From contig NZ_AMGO01000001.1 of assembly GCF_000299575.1 (NCBI RefSeq), positions 1 through 64,000 on the forward strand: a DNA stretch of 64,000 nucleotides. Reading direction: 5' to 3'. Below are positions 49,129 through 61,110 of the stretch, in pieces. Each line of letters starts with the position of its first letter. Within the stretch, counting starts at the first letter, position 1. The position numbers were made by a program, and so were the translations under genes. Under the pieces are notes generated by a model. The model saw only the letters and a list, made by a program, of their open reading frames with translations, made no database searches and was not told the DNA's origin. Origin of the DNA: Oceaniovalibus guishaninsula JLT2003. Lineage in GTDB: Bacteria; Pseudomonadota; Alphaproteobacteria; Rhodobacterales; Rhodobacteraceae.

Positions 49129-50604
49129 ATGACCGCCCCCGCGCCCCTATCCTTCGCCGCCACCGACCTCGACGCCCTGGCCGGGCTTGAAGGTCATGTC
49201 GCCGTCATCGTGGACCGCGAGGGCAAGCTCGACCCGGCCGGGCGGCGCGTGAACCGGCTGACGCGCGGTGCGGTCGAGCGGGTCGTCGCGGATGCGGCGT
49301 TTGCAAAGATGAAGGCAGGCGACGTCAGGGAACTGGCCTATCCGTCCGGCATGGCAGCCGACGCCGTGCAGATCGTGCGTCTGGATGCGAAGGCGACGGC
49401 CGGCGACGCGCGCAAGGCGGGTGCCTCCATCGCCCGCGCCGCCGGGTCGAAGCCCGTCACGATTCTAGCCGGCAAGGCCCGGCATGCGGCGGACCTGGCC
49501 CTTGGCGCGCTGCTGCGCGGCTATGACTACCGCGACCAGAAGACCGCGCAGGCAGACGACGCGAAGGCGGACCGCCGCATTACCGTCATGGCTGCCGACC
49601 CCGATGCGCTGTCGGCTGCTGCGGCCGACCATGCGGCCCTGGCGGAGGGCGTGTTCTTCACCCGTGATCTGGTCAACGCGCCCGCGAACGTGCTGACCAC
49701 CACTGCATTTGCCCGCCGCCTGTCCGAGCTGGAAGAGCTTGGGCTGGATGTCGAGGTGCTGGAGGAGGACGATCTGGCCGAGTTGGGGATGCGCACGCTG
49801 CTGGCCGTGGGGCAGGGCAGCGCCAGCCCCTCGAAGGTCGTGGTCATGCGCTGGGACGGGGGCGGCGACGCGGCCCCGCTGGCGCTGGTCGGCAAGGGCG
49901 TGGTCTTCGACACCGGCGGCATCTCCATCAAGCCCGCCGCCGGGATGGAGGAGATGACGATGGACATGGGCGGCGCGGGCACGGTGGCTGGCGTGATGAA
50001 GACGCTGGCGCTGCGCAAGGCCGCCGCCAACGTCGTCGGTCTGGTCGGCATCGTCGAGAACATGCCCGGCCCCAACGCGACCCGTCCGGGCGATGTCGTC
50101 GTTTCGATGAAGGGCGATACGGTCGAGATCATCAACACCGACGCCGAGGGCCGGCTCGTCCTTTGCGACGTCATGTGGTATGCGCAGGAACGGTTCAAGC
50201 CGGCCGCGATGATCGACCTCGCGACGTTGACAGGCGCCATCGTCATCGCGCTGGGCCACGAGAATGCCGGCGTTTTCAGCAACGACGACGCACTCTGCGA
50301 CGCATTCCTGTCCGCCGCGCGGGCCGAGGACGAAGGCGCGTGGCGCATGCCCTTGGGTGAAGCCTATGCCGATCAGTTGAAGTCGCGCATCGCGGACGTG
50401 AAGAACGTGGGCGGCCGGCCCGCGGGCAGCGTGACCGCGGCCGAGTTCCTTCACCGCTTCGTGAAGGACGGCACCCCCTGGATGCATCTCGACATCGCGG
50501 GGGTGGCCAGCACGTCGTCCGACAGCCGCTATGCCCCCAAGGGCGCCAGCGGCTGGGGGGTGCGCGCGCTCGACCGTCTGGTGAGGGACCGGTTCGAGGG
50601 CTGA
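49129..50604 (+). CDS. pepA: Leucyl aminopeptidase (M17)
   Basis: A dizinc/manganese aminopeptidase releasing N-terminal residues from peptides. At 491 aa it has the M17 signature NTDAEGRL at residues 336-343. Metal and active-site segments are GKGVVFDTGGISIKPAAGMEEMTMDMGGAGTVAGVM and IDLATLTGAIVIALGHENAGVF. Start choice: AGGAG directly abuts an ATG at 49123 but is 6 bases from the ATG at 49129. It may also act as a DNA-binding protein, as in E. coli. The stop overlaps the holC start (TGATG). Confidence 0.96.
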   Translation: MTAPAPLSFAATDLDALAGLEGHVAVIVDREGKLDPAGRRVNRLTRGAVERVVADAAFAKMKAGDVRELAYPSGMAADAVQIVRLDAKATAGDARKAGASIARAAGSKPVTILAGKARHAADLALGALLRGYDYRDQKTAQADDAKADRRITVMAADPDALSAAAADHAALAEGVFFTRDLVNAPANVLTTTAFARRLSELEELGLDVEVLEEDDLAELGMRTLLAVGQGSASPSKVVVMRWDGGGDAAPLALVGKGVVFDTGGISIKPAAGMEEMTMDMGGAGTVAGVMKTLALRKAAANVVGLVGIVENMPGPNATRPGDVVVSMKGDTVEIINTDAEGRLVLCDVMWYAQERFKPAAMIDLATLTGAIVIALGHENAGVFSNDDALCDAFLSAARAEDEGAWRMPLGEAYADQLKSRIADVKNVGGRPAGSVTAAEFLHRFVKDGTPWMHLDIAGVASTSSDSRYAPKGASGWGVRALDRLVRDRFEG

Positions 50605-51062
50605 TGGGCGCGGCCTATTTCTATCATCTGACGCGCCGTCCGCTGGAAGCGGTCCTTCCGCAGCTTCTGGACCGGGCGCTGGCGGCGGGCTGGCGGATCG
50701 CCGTGCGGGGTGCCAATGCCCGGCGTCTCGCGCTGCTGGACGATGCGCTCTGGCGCGAACCGGCAGACGGCTTTCTGCCGCACGGGTTGCAGGGCGGTCC
50801 GCACGACGACCGGCAGCCGATCCTGCTGACGAACGATCCCGGCCCCCACCCGGATCGCCAGTGCCTGATCTGCATCGAGGGCGCGCCGTTCACGCCCGAG
50901 GAGGTCGCCGGCGCCGAGCGCGTCTGCGTCATCTTCGACGGCGGCGATGCGGATGCCCTGCGCAAGGCCCGGTTGCAATGGTCCGACCTGGTTCGCGCGG
51001 GCGGATCGGCAACCTATTGGAGCGAGGAAAGCGGCAAGTGGGAGAAGAAGAGCGAACGGTAG
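50604..51062 (+). CDS. holC: DNA polymerase III subunit chi
   Basis: Chi subunit of the replicase clamp-loader assembly, linking it to SSB. The 152 aa length is typical. Recognisable: AAYFYHLTRRPLEAVLPQLLDRALAAGWRIAVRGANARRLALLDDALW, FLPHG, and RQPILLTNDPG. Coupled to pepA by a one-base overlap, a conserved proteobacterial pairing. Confidence 0.93.
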   Translation: MGAAYFYHLTRRPLEAVLPQLLDRALAAGWRIAVRGANARRLALLDDALWREPADGFLPHGLQGGPHDDRQPILLTNDPGPHPDRQCLICIEGAPFTPEEVAGAERVCVIFDGGDADALRKARLQWSDLVRAGGSATYWSEESGKWEKKSER

Positions 51063-51088
51063 CGGGCCGATAGCCTGCCACCCGAAGG

Positions 51089-51667
51089 TCAGCGCGTCAG
51101 GATCAACCGGTCGTCCGCGATCTCGATCCGGCCGAAATGCTGAAGATAGCTCATCCCCAGAAGGGACGTGTCCATTTCGCCGCCATTAACCGATGCCGGC
51201 ACGCTCCTGTCGGTCAGCGGCCCCAGCGACACGCTGTCCAGAAACACCCGCGCCATGGGAACGGTGCCGTTGGCCGTCTGGGCGCGGCCGATCCAGGCCA
51301 GTTCGCCCGTGTCGATGCCCACGCGCCGCGCATCGCGCTGGCTGAGCACCAGGTCGGACGCGCCGGTATCGACGATGAACGGAACCGCCACGCCGTCCAC
51401 GTCCAGCGTCATCCGGTAATGGCCGTCATAACCGCGCGGAACGCTGATGGATCCGTCCACGGCCACGCTTTGACGAGGCAGCACGTCGTCGCGTATGTCG
51501 GTCCACAATCCCGCCACCGCGACCGCACCCACGAAGATCAAGCCCCAGATCGCCGCCTGCTGCGCGACCCGGCCCAGATCGGCGCGGGCCGAGACGAAGA
51601 AATATCCGCCGATGACGGATCCCAGCAGAACCAGGTAGATGATCGAGGCGATGCTGTCTGCGGCCAT
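51089..51667 (-). CDS. Membrane-anchored retropepsin-like aspartic protease (TIGR02281)
   Basis: A 192 aa protein with two N-terminal transmembrane segments (IIYLVLLGSVIGGYFFVSA and AIWGLIFVGAVAVAGLW). They are followed by a clan AA aspartic-protease domain facing the periplasm: FIVDTGASDLVLSQRDARRVG carries the DTGAS catalytic motif, and MDTSLLGMSYLQHFGRIEI completes the fold. It presumably works as a dimer. Substrate unknown. It is convergent with holC. Confidence 0.88.
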   Translation of the reverse strand: MAADSIASIIYLVLLGSVIGGYFFVSARADLGRVAQQAAIWGLIFVGAVAVAGLWTDIRDDVLPRQSVAVDGSISVPRGYDGHYRMTLDVDGVAVPFIVDTGASDLVLSQRDARRVGIDTGELAWIGRAQTANGTVPMARVFLDSVSLGPLTDRSVPASVNGGEMDTSLLGMSYLQHFGRIEIADDRLILTR

Positions 51668-51714
51668 GACCGACAGATAGGTGTGCGGGCAGCGCGCTGC
51701 AATCGCCGCAAGGT

Positions 51715-52341
51715 CTAGGGCAGCGCGGCCCCGATCCCGAACCCCGCCAGCCCGTCCAGGACGAACTGCACCGACAGCGCGGCCAGAAGCATCCCCAGAA
51801 GCCGCGTCACCACGACGATGCCGGTATCGCCGAGCGCCCGTTCGATCGGATCGGCGACGCGAAACAACACATAGCAGCCGCCGACGATCACCAGCATCAC
51901 CGCCAGCACGGCCGCCAGCGCCGTGAGATGGCCGGCGGTCTGGTCGGTCAGAAGGATCATCGTCGCGATGGCGCCCGGACCGGCGATCAGCGGGATCGCC
52001 AGCGGAAAGACCGACGGATCGTCGGTCGGCCCGTCGGCCCGCCCCCTGCGCCGCTGGCTGCGCCGTTCGAACAGCATGTCGAGCGCCGTCAGGAACAGCA
52101 AGATGCCCCCGGCGATGCGGAAGGCGGGCATCGAGATGCCGATGAAGGTCAGCACCTGTTCGCCGAGGATCCCGAACGTCACGAGAATGATCGCCCCTGT
52201 CAGACAGGCGCGAAGCGCGATGCCCGCACGATGGCGGGGATCCATCCCCTTCGTCAAGGCGACGAACACCGGGGTCAGACCGATGGGATCGATCACGACG
52301 AACAGCGTCACGAACGCGGTCAGGAAAAACTCGACCGGCAT
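51715..52341 (-). CDS. MarC family integral membrane protein
   Basis: A 208 aa six-helix membrane protein of the MarC/UPF0056 family, function not settled. Typical segments: FFLTAFVTLFVVIDPIGLTPVFVALTKGMDPRHRAGIALRACLTGAIILVTFGILGEQVL, AFRIAGGILLFLTALDM, and FPLAIPLIAGPGAIATMILLTDQ. The start at MPVEFFL follows the ABC-F gene by 16 bases on the same strand; the frame extends into that gene but similarity begins here. Confidence 0.9.
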   Translation of the reverse strand: MPVEFFLTAFVTLFVVIDPIGLTPVFVALTKGMDPRHRAGIALRACLTGAIILVTFGILGEQVLTFIGISMPAFRIAGGILLFLTALDMLFERRSQRRRGRADGPTDDPSVFPLAIPLIAGPGAIATMILLTDQTAGHLTALAAVLAVMLVIVGGCYVLFRVADPIERALGDTGIVVVTRLLGMLLAALSVQFVLDGLAGFGIGAALP

Positions 52342-52357
52342 CAGAAGCGATATCCGG

Positions 52358-54205
52358 TCATGCCTGCGCCTGTTCCAGCTTTTCCAGCGCATTCATCCAG
52401 AGGGTCTCCGCCCGGTCGAGGCCATCCATCACTTCGGCGTATTTCTTTTGCCAGACTTCCGCCTCGCCGATGCGCTGCGGCTCGTAGATGGCCGGGTCGG
52501 CCAGCTTCTGCGCCAGCTTGTCGCGCATCTGCGACAGCTTCTTCACCCGTTCCTCGGATTTGCGCGCCTCGCCCTTGAGTAGCAGCAGGTCGTCGCGGCC
52601 CACCTTCTTCGGGGCGGGCGTCGCCTTCTCGGGCTTCTTGGGCGCGTCGGATTGCAGCAGCATCGCGCGATAGGCGTCCAGATCGTCCTCGAACGGGGCG
52701 ACGCGGCCGTCCTTCACCAGCCATAGCCGGTCGGCCACGAGGCTTAGCAGGTGCATGTCGTGGCTGACCAGGATCACCGCGCCCGAATAGGCGGTCAGCG
52801 CCGTCACCAGCGCCTCGCGGCTTTCCATGTCGAGGTGATTGGTCGGCTCGTCCAGGATCAGCATGTGTGGCGCGTCGATGGTTGCCAGCAGCAGCGACAG
52901 CCGCGCCTTCTGCCCGCCCGACAGCCTGCCGACCAGCGTCTCGGCCTGCGCGGCGCCCAGACCGAAGCCCGCAAGGCGCGCGCGGGCGCGGCCAGGCGCC
53001 TCGTCGGGGCGCACCCGGCGCAGGTGGTCTATCGGCGTCTCGTCAATATGCAGTTCGTCCACCTGATGCTGGGCGAAATAGCCAACGCGCAGTTTCGACG
53101 ATTTCGTCAGCCGCCCGCCCATCGGATCGAGCTTGCCGGCCAGCAGCTTCGACAGGGTCGATTTGCCCTCGCCGTTGCGCCCCAGAAGCGCGATCCGGTC
53201 GTCCTGGTCGATGCGCAGCGTCATCTTGCCCAGAACGACACGGTCGCCATAACCGACGCTGGCCGATTCGAGGTTGACGATGGGCGGCGACAGTTCTTCG
53301 GGCTCGGGAAAGGTGAAGGCGCGCAGGGCGGCTTCCTGCGGCGAGGTGATGGTTTCCAGCCGCTCGATCATCTTGATGCGGCTTTGCGCCTGCTTGGCCT
53401 TGCTGGCCTTGGCGCGGAACCGGTCGACGAAACTTTGCAAATGGGCACGGCGCGCTTCGACCTTGCGCGATTCGGCCTGCTGCACGGCCAGCCGCGCCGC
53501 GCGGGTTCGCGCGAACGTGTCGTAATTGCCCGAATAAAGCGTCAGCTTGCGATCCTCCAGATGCAAGATCGCGTTGACGGACCGGTTCAGCAAGCCGCGG
53601 TCGTGGCTGATGATGATGACCGTGTGCGGATAGCGCGCCAGATAGGATTCCAGCCACAACGCCCCTTCGAGGTCGAGGTAGTTCGTCGGCTCGTCCAACA
53701 GCAGGATGTCGGGCTGCGCGAACAGCACCCCTGCCAGCGCGACCCGCATCCGCCAGCCGCCCGAAAAGGCGCTGCACGGCATCGCAATTTCGTCTTGATT
53801 GAAGCCAAGACCGCGCAGGATCGACGTGGCGCGACCCTCGGCCGACCAGGCGTCGATATCGGCCAGCCGGGTCTGGATCTCGGCGATCCGATGGGGATCG
53901 GTCGCGGTTTCGGCCTCGGCCATCAGGGATGCGCGCTCGCGGTCGGCTTGCAGCACGGTGTCCAGAAGCGATGTCTGCGACGACGGCACTTCCTGCGCGA
54001 CGCCGCCGATGCGGGCGCGCTGCGGGATTTCGATCGTGCCGCCCTCGAGCGCCAGTTCGCCGCGGATCAGGCGGAACAGGGTCGTCTTGCCGGTGCCGTT
54101 GCGCCCTACGACCCCGACCTTGTGGCCTTCGGGAATGGCCGCGGACGCGCCCTCGAACAACGGACGGCCTTCGACGGCATAGGTGATGTTGGCGATGGTC
54201 AGCAT
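52358..54205 (-). CDS. ABC-F family ATPase (Uup/YheS-like)
   Basis: A 615 aa soluble tandem-ATPase protein of the ABC-F class, likely a ribosome-associated translation factor. Domain 1 has Walker A GRNGTGKTT and signature FSGGWRMRVALAG with LLLDEPTNYLDL. The linker (about residues 245-320) is the P-site tRNA interaction motif region. Domain 2 has Walker A GRNGEGKST, signature LSGGQKARLSLL and LILDEPTNHLDM. A C-terminal coiled coil is rich in Lys/Glu (about 525-615). No membrane segments. Confidence 0.93.
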   Translation of the reverse strand: MLTIANITYAVEGRPLFEGASAAIPEGHKVGVVGRNGTGKTTLFRLIRGELALEGGTIEIPQRARIGGVAQEVPSSQTSLLDTVLQADRERASLMAEAETATDPHRIAEIQTRLADIDAWSAEGRATSILRGLGFNQDEIAMPCSAFSGGWRMRVALAGVLFAQPDILLLDEPTNYLDLEGALWLESYLARYPHTVIIISHDRGLLNRSVNAILHLEDRKLTLYSGNYDTFARTRAARLAVQQAESRKVEARRAHLQSFVDRFRAKASKAKQAQSRIKMIERLETITSPQEAALRAFTFPEPEELSPPIVNLESASVGYGDRVVLGKMTLRIDQDDRIALLGRNGEGKSTLSKLLAGKLDPMGGRLTKSSKLRVGYFAQHQVDELHIDETPIDHLRRVRPDEAPGRARARLAGFGLGAAQAETLVGRLSGGQKARLSLLLATIDAPHMLILDEPTNHLDMESREALVTALTAYSGAVILVSHDMHLLSLVADRLWLVKDGRVAPFEDDLDAYRAMLLQSDAPKKPEKATPAPKKVGRDDLLLLKGEARKSEERVKKLSQMRDKLAQKLADPAIYEPQRIGEAEVWQKKYAEVMDGLDRAETLWMNALEKLEQAQA

Positions 54206-54274
54206 CGCGCGCACCTGCCAGCCCAGCCCCGCCGCGTCAATATCGCGCCGCCCCCCGCGCCGCCCGTCTTTCGA

Positions 54275-54288
54275 TGACCGTATGGTCA
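54275..54288. promoter_or_regulatory. Inverted repeat between the ABC-F gene and ndk
   Basis: TGACC-GTAT-GGTCA lies within the 239-base divergent region 54206-54444. It could be an operator for either gene. Nothing else in that region stands out, and I could not place ndk promoter hexamers with confidence. Confidence 0.3.
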
Positions 54289-54444
54289 CGAACGTCCCGT
54301 GAATGGGGAAGAACCCGCCGGACGGGATGGGCGGGATCGCGGTTCTGTGCCGCTGATGCGCTGACGCTTTCGGATCGGAATCTTGCGTGTTAAGGGCGCG
54401 CTGCCGCGGGCACCTGCCCGCATCTTCTGATCGGAAAGTTCGAA

Positions 54445-54867
54445 ATGGCCACCCAACGCACGCTATCGCTTATCAAGCCCGACGCCACGCGCCGCAACCT
54501 GACCGGCAAGATCAACGCCAAGTTCGAGGATGCAGGCCTGCGCATCGTCGCGCAGAAGCGTCTGCATCTGACCAAGGCGCAGGCAGGCGAATTCTACAAG
54601 GTTCACGCCGAACGGCCCTTCTATGACGAGTTGACGACGTTCATGGCGTCGGGCCCGATCGTCGCGCAGGTGCTGGAAGGCGAGGACGCGATCGCGAAGA
54701 ACCGCGAAGTGATGGGCGCGACCAACCCCGCCGATGCCGAAGCCGGCACGATCCGGGCCGAGTTCGCCGAATCCGTCGGTGAGAATTCGGTTCACGGGTC
54801 GGACGCCCCCGAGACCGCGAAAGAGGAAATCGCCTATTTCTTCGCTGGGCTGGAACTGGTCGGCTGA
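54445..54867 (+). CDS. ndk: Nucleoside diphosphate kinase
   Basis: Balances nucleoside di- and triphosphate pools. The 140 aa length is standard. Signatures: [52 protein letters not shown], and the catalytic histidine in [24 protein letters not shown]. The last 34 bases overlap the 3' end of the convergent DUF4112 gene. Confidence 0.97.
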   Translation: MATQRTLSLIKPDATRRNLTGKINAKFEDAGLRIVAQKRLHLTKAQAGEFYKVHAERPFYDELTTFMASGPIVAQVLEGEDAIAKNREVMGATNPADAEAGTIRAEFAESVGENSVHGSDAPETAKEEIAYFFAGLELVG

Positions 54868-55313
54868 GGCGACGGGTGACCGCCGCCCAGTGACGGGTGG
54901 TGCGACGACAGACGGCCTTCGCCCTCGGGGGTGGAGGCTGCGGCATCGGCAGACCGGGCATGCCGGGCGAAATGGTCCCGCAGAAGCCGCACGTTCCGCC
55001 TGTTCGACTTGAAGCCGACATCGAAAAGATCCCCGACAAAGGGGATTGTGCCGATGATGGTATCCAGCGCCACGTTCACACCCTGCCGCACCAGAATGTG
55101 CCGGGGCGCGCCCATCCGATGACTTTCCAAGACGATCCACGCGCCCGGTGCCAGTGCCGCTGCGTCCCCGATGACGGGGATCAGCCCGATGATTCCGTCC
55201 CAGCCGACGCGTATGCCGACGACCGGCACCCTGAACGCATAATCCATCCGGTTGGCGACTTTTTCCAGCCGTGCCAGTCGGCGGTCACGGTCGTCGGGGT
55301 CATGGCTTTTCAT
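54834..55313 (-). CDS. DUF4112 family protein
   Basis: A 159 aa protein with the DUF4112 core [54 protein letters not shown]...[38 protein letters not shown]. It has two hydrophobic glycine/proline-rich segments, probably membrane-associated. Function unknown. The C-terminal tail (about 30 residues, Ser/Pro/His-rich) is non-conserved in appearance and is the part overlapping ndk antisense. Confidence 0.85.
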   Translation of the reverse strand: MKSHDPDDRDRRLARLEKVANRMDYAFRVPVVGIRVGWDGIIGLIPVIGDAAALAPGAWIVLESHRMGAPRHILVRQGVNVALDTIIGTIPFVGDLFDVGFKSNRRNVRLLRDHFARHARSADAAASTPEGEGRLSSHHPSLGGGHPSPQPTSSSPAKK

Positions 55314-55444
55314 AACAACGAAAGCATGCGGTCGAACCCAGGGTTCCGTGCCGCTTCCGTGACCTTGGCGAAAGTTGTGGCGCGGTGCATGTCCCGCAGC
55401 TAGGCTGACCGGCAGATGTCGAAAGCCGGGGAGGGGCGATCGCC

Positions 55445-55936
55445 ATGGAAATGACCGGCGCCCGCCGCATCGACGTTCCGCGCCAGCAGGTCTGGAACGC
55501 GCTTCTGGACCCCGAGACGTTGCGCGCCTGCATTCCCGGCTGCACCGGCCTGACGGGCGATGCCGCCGAGGGGTTCGAGGCGGTGGTCGTGCAGAAGGTC
55601 GGTCCCGTCAAGGCGACGTTCCGGGGGCAGGTGACGCTGACCGACGCCGACGCCCCGCAATCCCTGACGCTGACCGGCGAGGGCAAGGGCGGCGTTGCGG
55701 GCTTCGCCAAGGGCACCGCATGGGTGCGCCTGACATCCCAGGGCGACGCGACCGATCTGGAATACGAAGTCGAGGCAAAGGTGGGCGGCAAGCTGGCGCA
55801 GCTCGGCAGCCGGGTCATCGACGGTTTCGCGCGAAAGATGGCGGACGATTTCTTCGCCCGCCTTCAGGATCGGCTGTCCGCCCCTGCCGGTGCGGCCGCG
55901 GATCGGGCCGACCCGCGGGAACCGGTCGGGGATTGA
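55445..55936 (+). CDS. coxG: CoxG-like SRPBCC protein
   Basis: A 163 aa protein of the carbon monoxide dehydrogenase subunit G family (SRPBCC fold). In CO oxidisers CoxG helps anchor or mature the enzyme. Typical: [68 protein letters not shown], and [36 protein letters not shown] lies upstream of the ATG. It starts the coxG-S-L-M run. Confidence 0.88.
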   Translation: MEMTGARRIDVPRQQVWNALLDPETLRACIPGCTGLTGDAAEGFEAVVVQKVGPVKATFRGQVTLTDADAPQSLTLTGEGKGGVAGFAKGTAWVRLTSQGDATDLEYEVEAKVGGKLAQLGSRVIDGFARKMADDFFARLQDRLSAPAGAAADRADPREPVGD

Positions 55937-55953
55937 GCAGAAGGACAGGACGA

Positions 55954-56430
<477 letters not shown>

Positions 56431-56448
56431 CCATCACGGAGGACTGAC

Positions 56449-58822
<2,374 letters not shown>

Positions 58823-58830
<8 letters not shown>

Positions 58831-59611
58831 TTTCGACTTCGTCAGGCCGCAGACGGTTTCCGACGCCGTCAGGGCGCTGGCCACGCCCGATGCGCAGGCG
58901 CTGTCGGGCGGCCAGACCCTTCTGCCGGCGATGAAGGTGCGGCTGGCCGCGCCTGCCGTGCTGGTCAGCCTGATGCATATTCCCGACATGGTATTCGTGC
59001 GCGCCGATGGCGATGTGCTGCGCGTCGGCGGCGCCACCACCCATGCGCAGGTCGCGCGCGAAGCCGCCGGGGCCTACCCTGCACTGGCTAGCCTTGCCGC
59101 ACGGATCGGCGATCCGGCGGTGCGCAGCCGTGGAACCATCGGCGGGTCGCTGGCGAACAACGATCCGTCGGCCTGCTATCCCGCCGGTGTGCTGGCGTCG
59201 AACGCCACCATCGTCACCGACCGACGCGAGATCGGGGCCGACGATTTCTTTCAGGGTATGTTCACCACGGCCCTGGAAGAAGGCGAGATCGTCGTCGAGG
59301 TTCGGTTCCCCATCCCCGATGCGGCCAGATACGAGAAATTCATCCAGCCCGCATCGCGCTTTCCGCTGACGGCCGCGTTCGTGGCACGGCACAGCGGCGG
59401 CGCGCGCGTCGCGATCACCGGCGCGTCCGAATCGGGCGTATTCCGCTGGCACGAGGCCGAGGTTGCGCTGACAAGCGACTTTGCCGTGCAGGCGCTGGAC
59501 GGGTTGGCGGTGGATGCGGACGGGATGATCGCCGACCTGCACGGGTCGTCCGCGTATCGGGCGCATCTGGCCGGTGTCATGACCCGGCGGGCCGTGGCGG
59601 CGATCGTCTGA
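58823..59611 (+). CDS. coxM: Molybdenum hydroxylase medium subunit, FAD-binding
   Basis: A 262 aa FAD subunit that passes electrons from CoxS to the quinone pool. FAD-contact motifs are [16 protein letters not shown] (residues about 28-43) and [20 protein letters not shown] (about 95-115). The C-terminal CO_deh_flav_C part follows ([39 protein letters not shown]). The ATG overlaps the coxL end by 8 bases. This closes the cluster. No coxD/E/F-type maturation genes follow. Confidence 0.92.
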
Positions 59612-59614
59612 GTC

Positions 59615-59635
59615 CGCCATCGTCCGCCGATGGCG
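59615..59635 (+). terminator. Hairpin after coxM
   Basis: CGCCATCG / CGATGGCG arms (8 bp, 59615-59622 with 59628-59635) and a 5-base loop begin 4 bases after the coxM stop. There is no T-run. Probably a transcript end. The rest of 59636-59838 contains only another short palindrome, CCCGGA-CGT-TCCGGG (59800-59814), just before the EF-hand gene. Confidence 0.45.
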
Positions 59636-59838
59636 CGGGTCCGGGTCCGCGCCCTTCCGCCGGTCGGCCCGGGCCGCGCGGAACCGGGCGGATCGCCGCG
59701 CGCCCCAAGCCGCCAAATCGGCCGGTGATGGCCCGTTTTCGTGTCACCCAGACCTGCTGGTCGACGCGCTGCGCCGGGTAAGGTCAGGTCGCGTCACGGC
59801 CCGGACGTTCCGGGTCCGAAGACAGAGGGAACGACCAT

Positions 59839-60078
59839 ATGACACGCATGACCGCCTTTCTTGCCGGCGTTGGCCTTGCCGTCTCCGCCACCGCGCTGAG
59901 CGCGCAGGGCATGATGGACACGGACGGCGACGGCCAGGTAACTTTCGGCGAGGCATCCGCCGCGATGCCCGACCTGACCGAGGAGAACTTCGTCGCCATC
60001 GACACCGATGGCGACGGCGTGCTGAGCGCCGACGAAGTGTCCGCGGCGCAGCAGCAGGGCTTGCTGCCGGCCGAGTGA
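59839..60078 (+). CDS. Small secreted EF-hand protein
   Basis: A 79 aa protein with a signal peptide (MTRMTAFLAGVGLAVSATALSA, cleavage near residue 22) and two canonical calcium loops, DTDGDGQVTFGE (27-38) and DTDGDGVLSADE (55-66). The mature protein is about 57 residues, little more than an EF-hand pair, so it probably binds periplasmic Ca2+. Function unknown. GAGGGAAC lies upstream of the ATG. Confidence 0.85.
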   Translation: MTRMTAFLAGVGLAVSATALSAQGMMDTDGDGQVTFGEASAAMPDLTEENFVAIDTDGDGVLSADEVSAAQQQGLLPAE

Positions 60079-60110
60079 CGATTTGGGGGCGGCGCGGCCG
60101 ACGCGCCGCC

Positions 60111-60407
60111 CTATCCTTCCAGCCGGGCGACCGCCGCGCGGATGCGTTCGCGGTCCGCTTCGGTCAACGCCCGGCTTCGCATTGCGGCGGCCCGCGCGCG
60201 CAAGGCATTCACCCGCGACAGAAGCGATGCAGGCTCGTTGGGCGACAAACGCGGCGGCCTGGCGGTGCTGTCGAGGATCTCGGTCAGGGGGATGAGACGC
60301 GGATAGGCCGAACGCTCGGTCGCCGCCGTCGGCGGCAGGTCGAGTTCTGGGAACGGCGTGCAGCCCAGGACCAGCGGCACGAGCAGGATGAAGGACAGGC
60401 GGGGCAT
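60111..60407 (-). CDS. Small hypothetical lipoprotein
   Basis: A 98 aa protein with a lipoprotein signal (MPRLSFILLVPLVLGC, lipobox LVLGC, cysteine 16). The mature part is Pro-rich, followed by an Arg/Ala-rich helical C terminus (SLLSRVNALRARAAAMRSRALTEADRERIRAAVARL). I recognise no family. The start is set by the lipobox; the frame runs on upstream without signal-like character. It is divergent from the neighbouring membrane-protein gene. Confidence 0.72.
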   Translation of the reverse strand: MPRLSFILLVPLVLGCTPFPELDLPPTAATERSAYPRLIPLTEILDSTARPPRLSPNEPASLLSRVNALRARAAAMRSRALTEADRERIRAAVARLEG

Positions 60408-60507
60408 CACGTCGCTCGCGTCAGGGCCGGCAGTCGCAGCATAGTCCGCGTGCCTATCCCCCCGCAATGCGGCTTTCGCCAAGGCACCGGCGCGGCTAGA
60501 AGGCGCC

Positions 60508-61038
60508 ATGTCGACCGACCCGCCCCGCTTGCCGCTCGACCAGGAATTCTGGTCCGATCCCGACCGTCCGCTTGCCCGACTCGGCGCCTCGCAGGGGCGG
60601 CGGATCGTCGGCGCGGCGATGACGGGGCTTCTGGGCGCGCTGCTGATCTATGCCGCCGTCACCAACCCCAACGCAGCGATTTTACGCGCGGCCTTCGTGA
60701 CGGGCGGGCTTCTGTCCTTCTTGGCGGGCTGGAAGATGTGGACCGCGACGGCGGGGGCGATCGTGCTGACGGGCCGCGGCCTTTTCGATCAGGACGGCCG
60801 GGTCCTGGCGCCGCTGGGGGCGATCGCCTCGGTCGATCGCGGCGTTTTCGCCTTCAAGCCGTCCAACGGCTTCATCCTGCGCCTGCGGAAACGCCAAGGG
60901 GCGAATGCCTGGGCGCCGGGCCTCTGGTGGCGGGTCGGGCGGTTGGTCGGCGTCGGCGGCATCACCACTGCGACCGAAGCCCGGTTCATGGTCGAGATAC
61001 TGACCGAACTTCTGGCGCGTCGTGACGCCTGCGGCTGA
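60508..61038 (+). CDS. Hypothetical membrane protein
   Basis: A 176 aa protein with two adjacent hydrophobic segments (IVGAAMTGLLGALLIYAAVT and AAFVTGGLLSFLAGWKMWTA, about residues 33-75). A cytoplasmic-looking domain follows: GAIVLTGRGLFDQDGRVLAPLGAIASVDRGVFAFKPSNGFILRLRKRQGANAWAPGLWWRVGRLVGVGGITTATEARFMVEILTELL. It has PH-like beta strands of the kind seen in small Rhodobacterales membrane proteins. Function unknown. Confidence 0.75.
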   Translation: MSTDPPRLPLDQEFWSDPDRPLARLGASQGRRIVGAAMTGLLGALLIYAAVTNPNAAILRAAFVTGGLLSFLAGWKMWTATAGAIVLTGRGLFDQDGRVLAPLGAIASVDRGVFAFKPSNGFILRLRKRQGANAWAPGLWWRVGRLVGVGGITTATEARFMVEILTELLARRDACG

Positions 61039-61110
61039 AACCGGCGCGACAGACGGTTGCCAGAATGCACGCGTCGGAGGATGGTGATTCATGTCCAAGG
61101 AGGATTTTTC

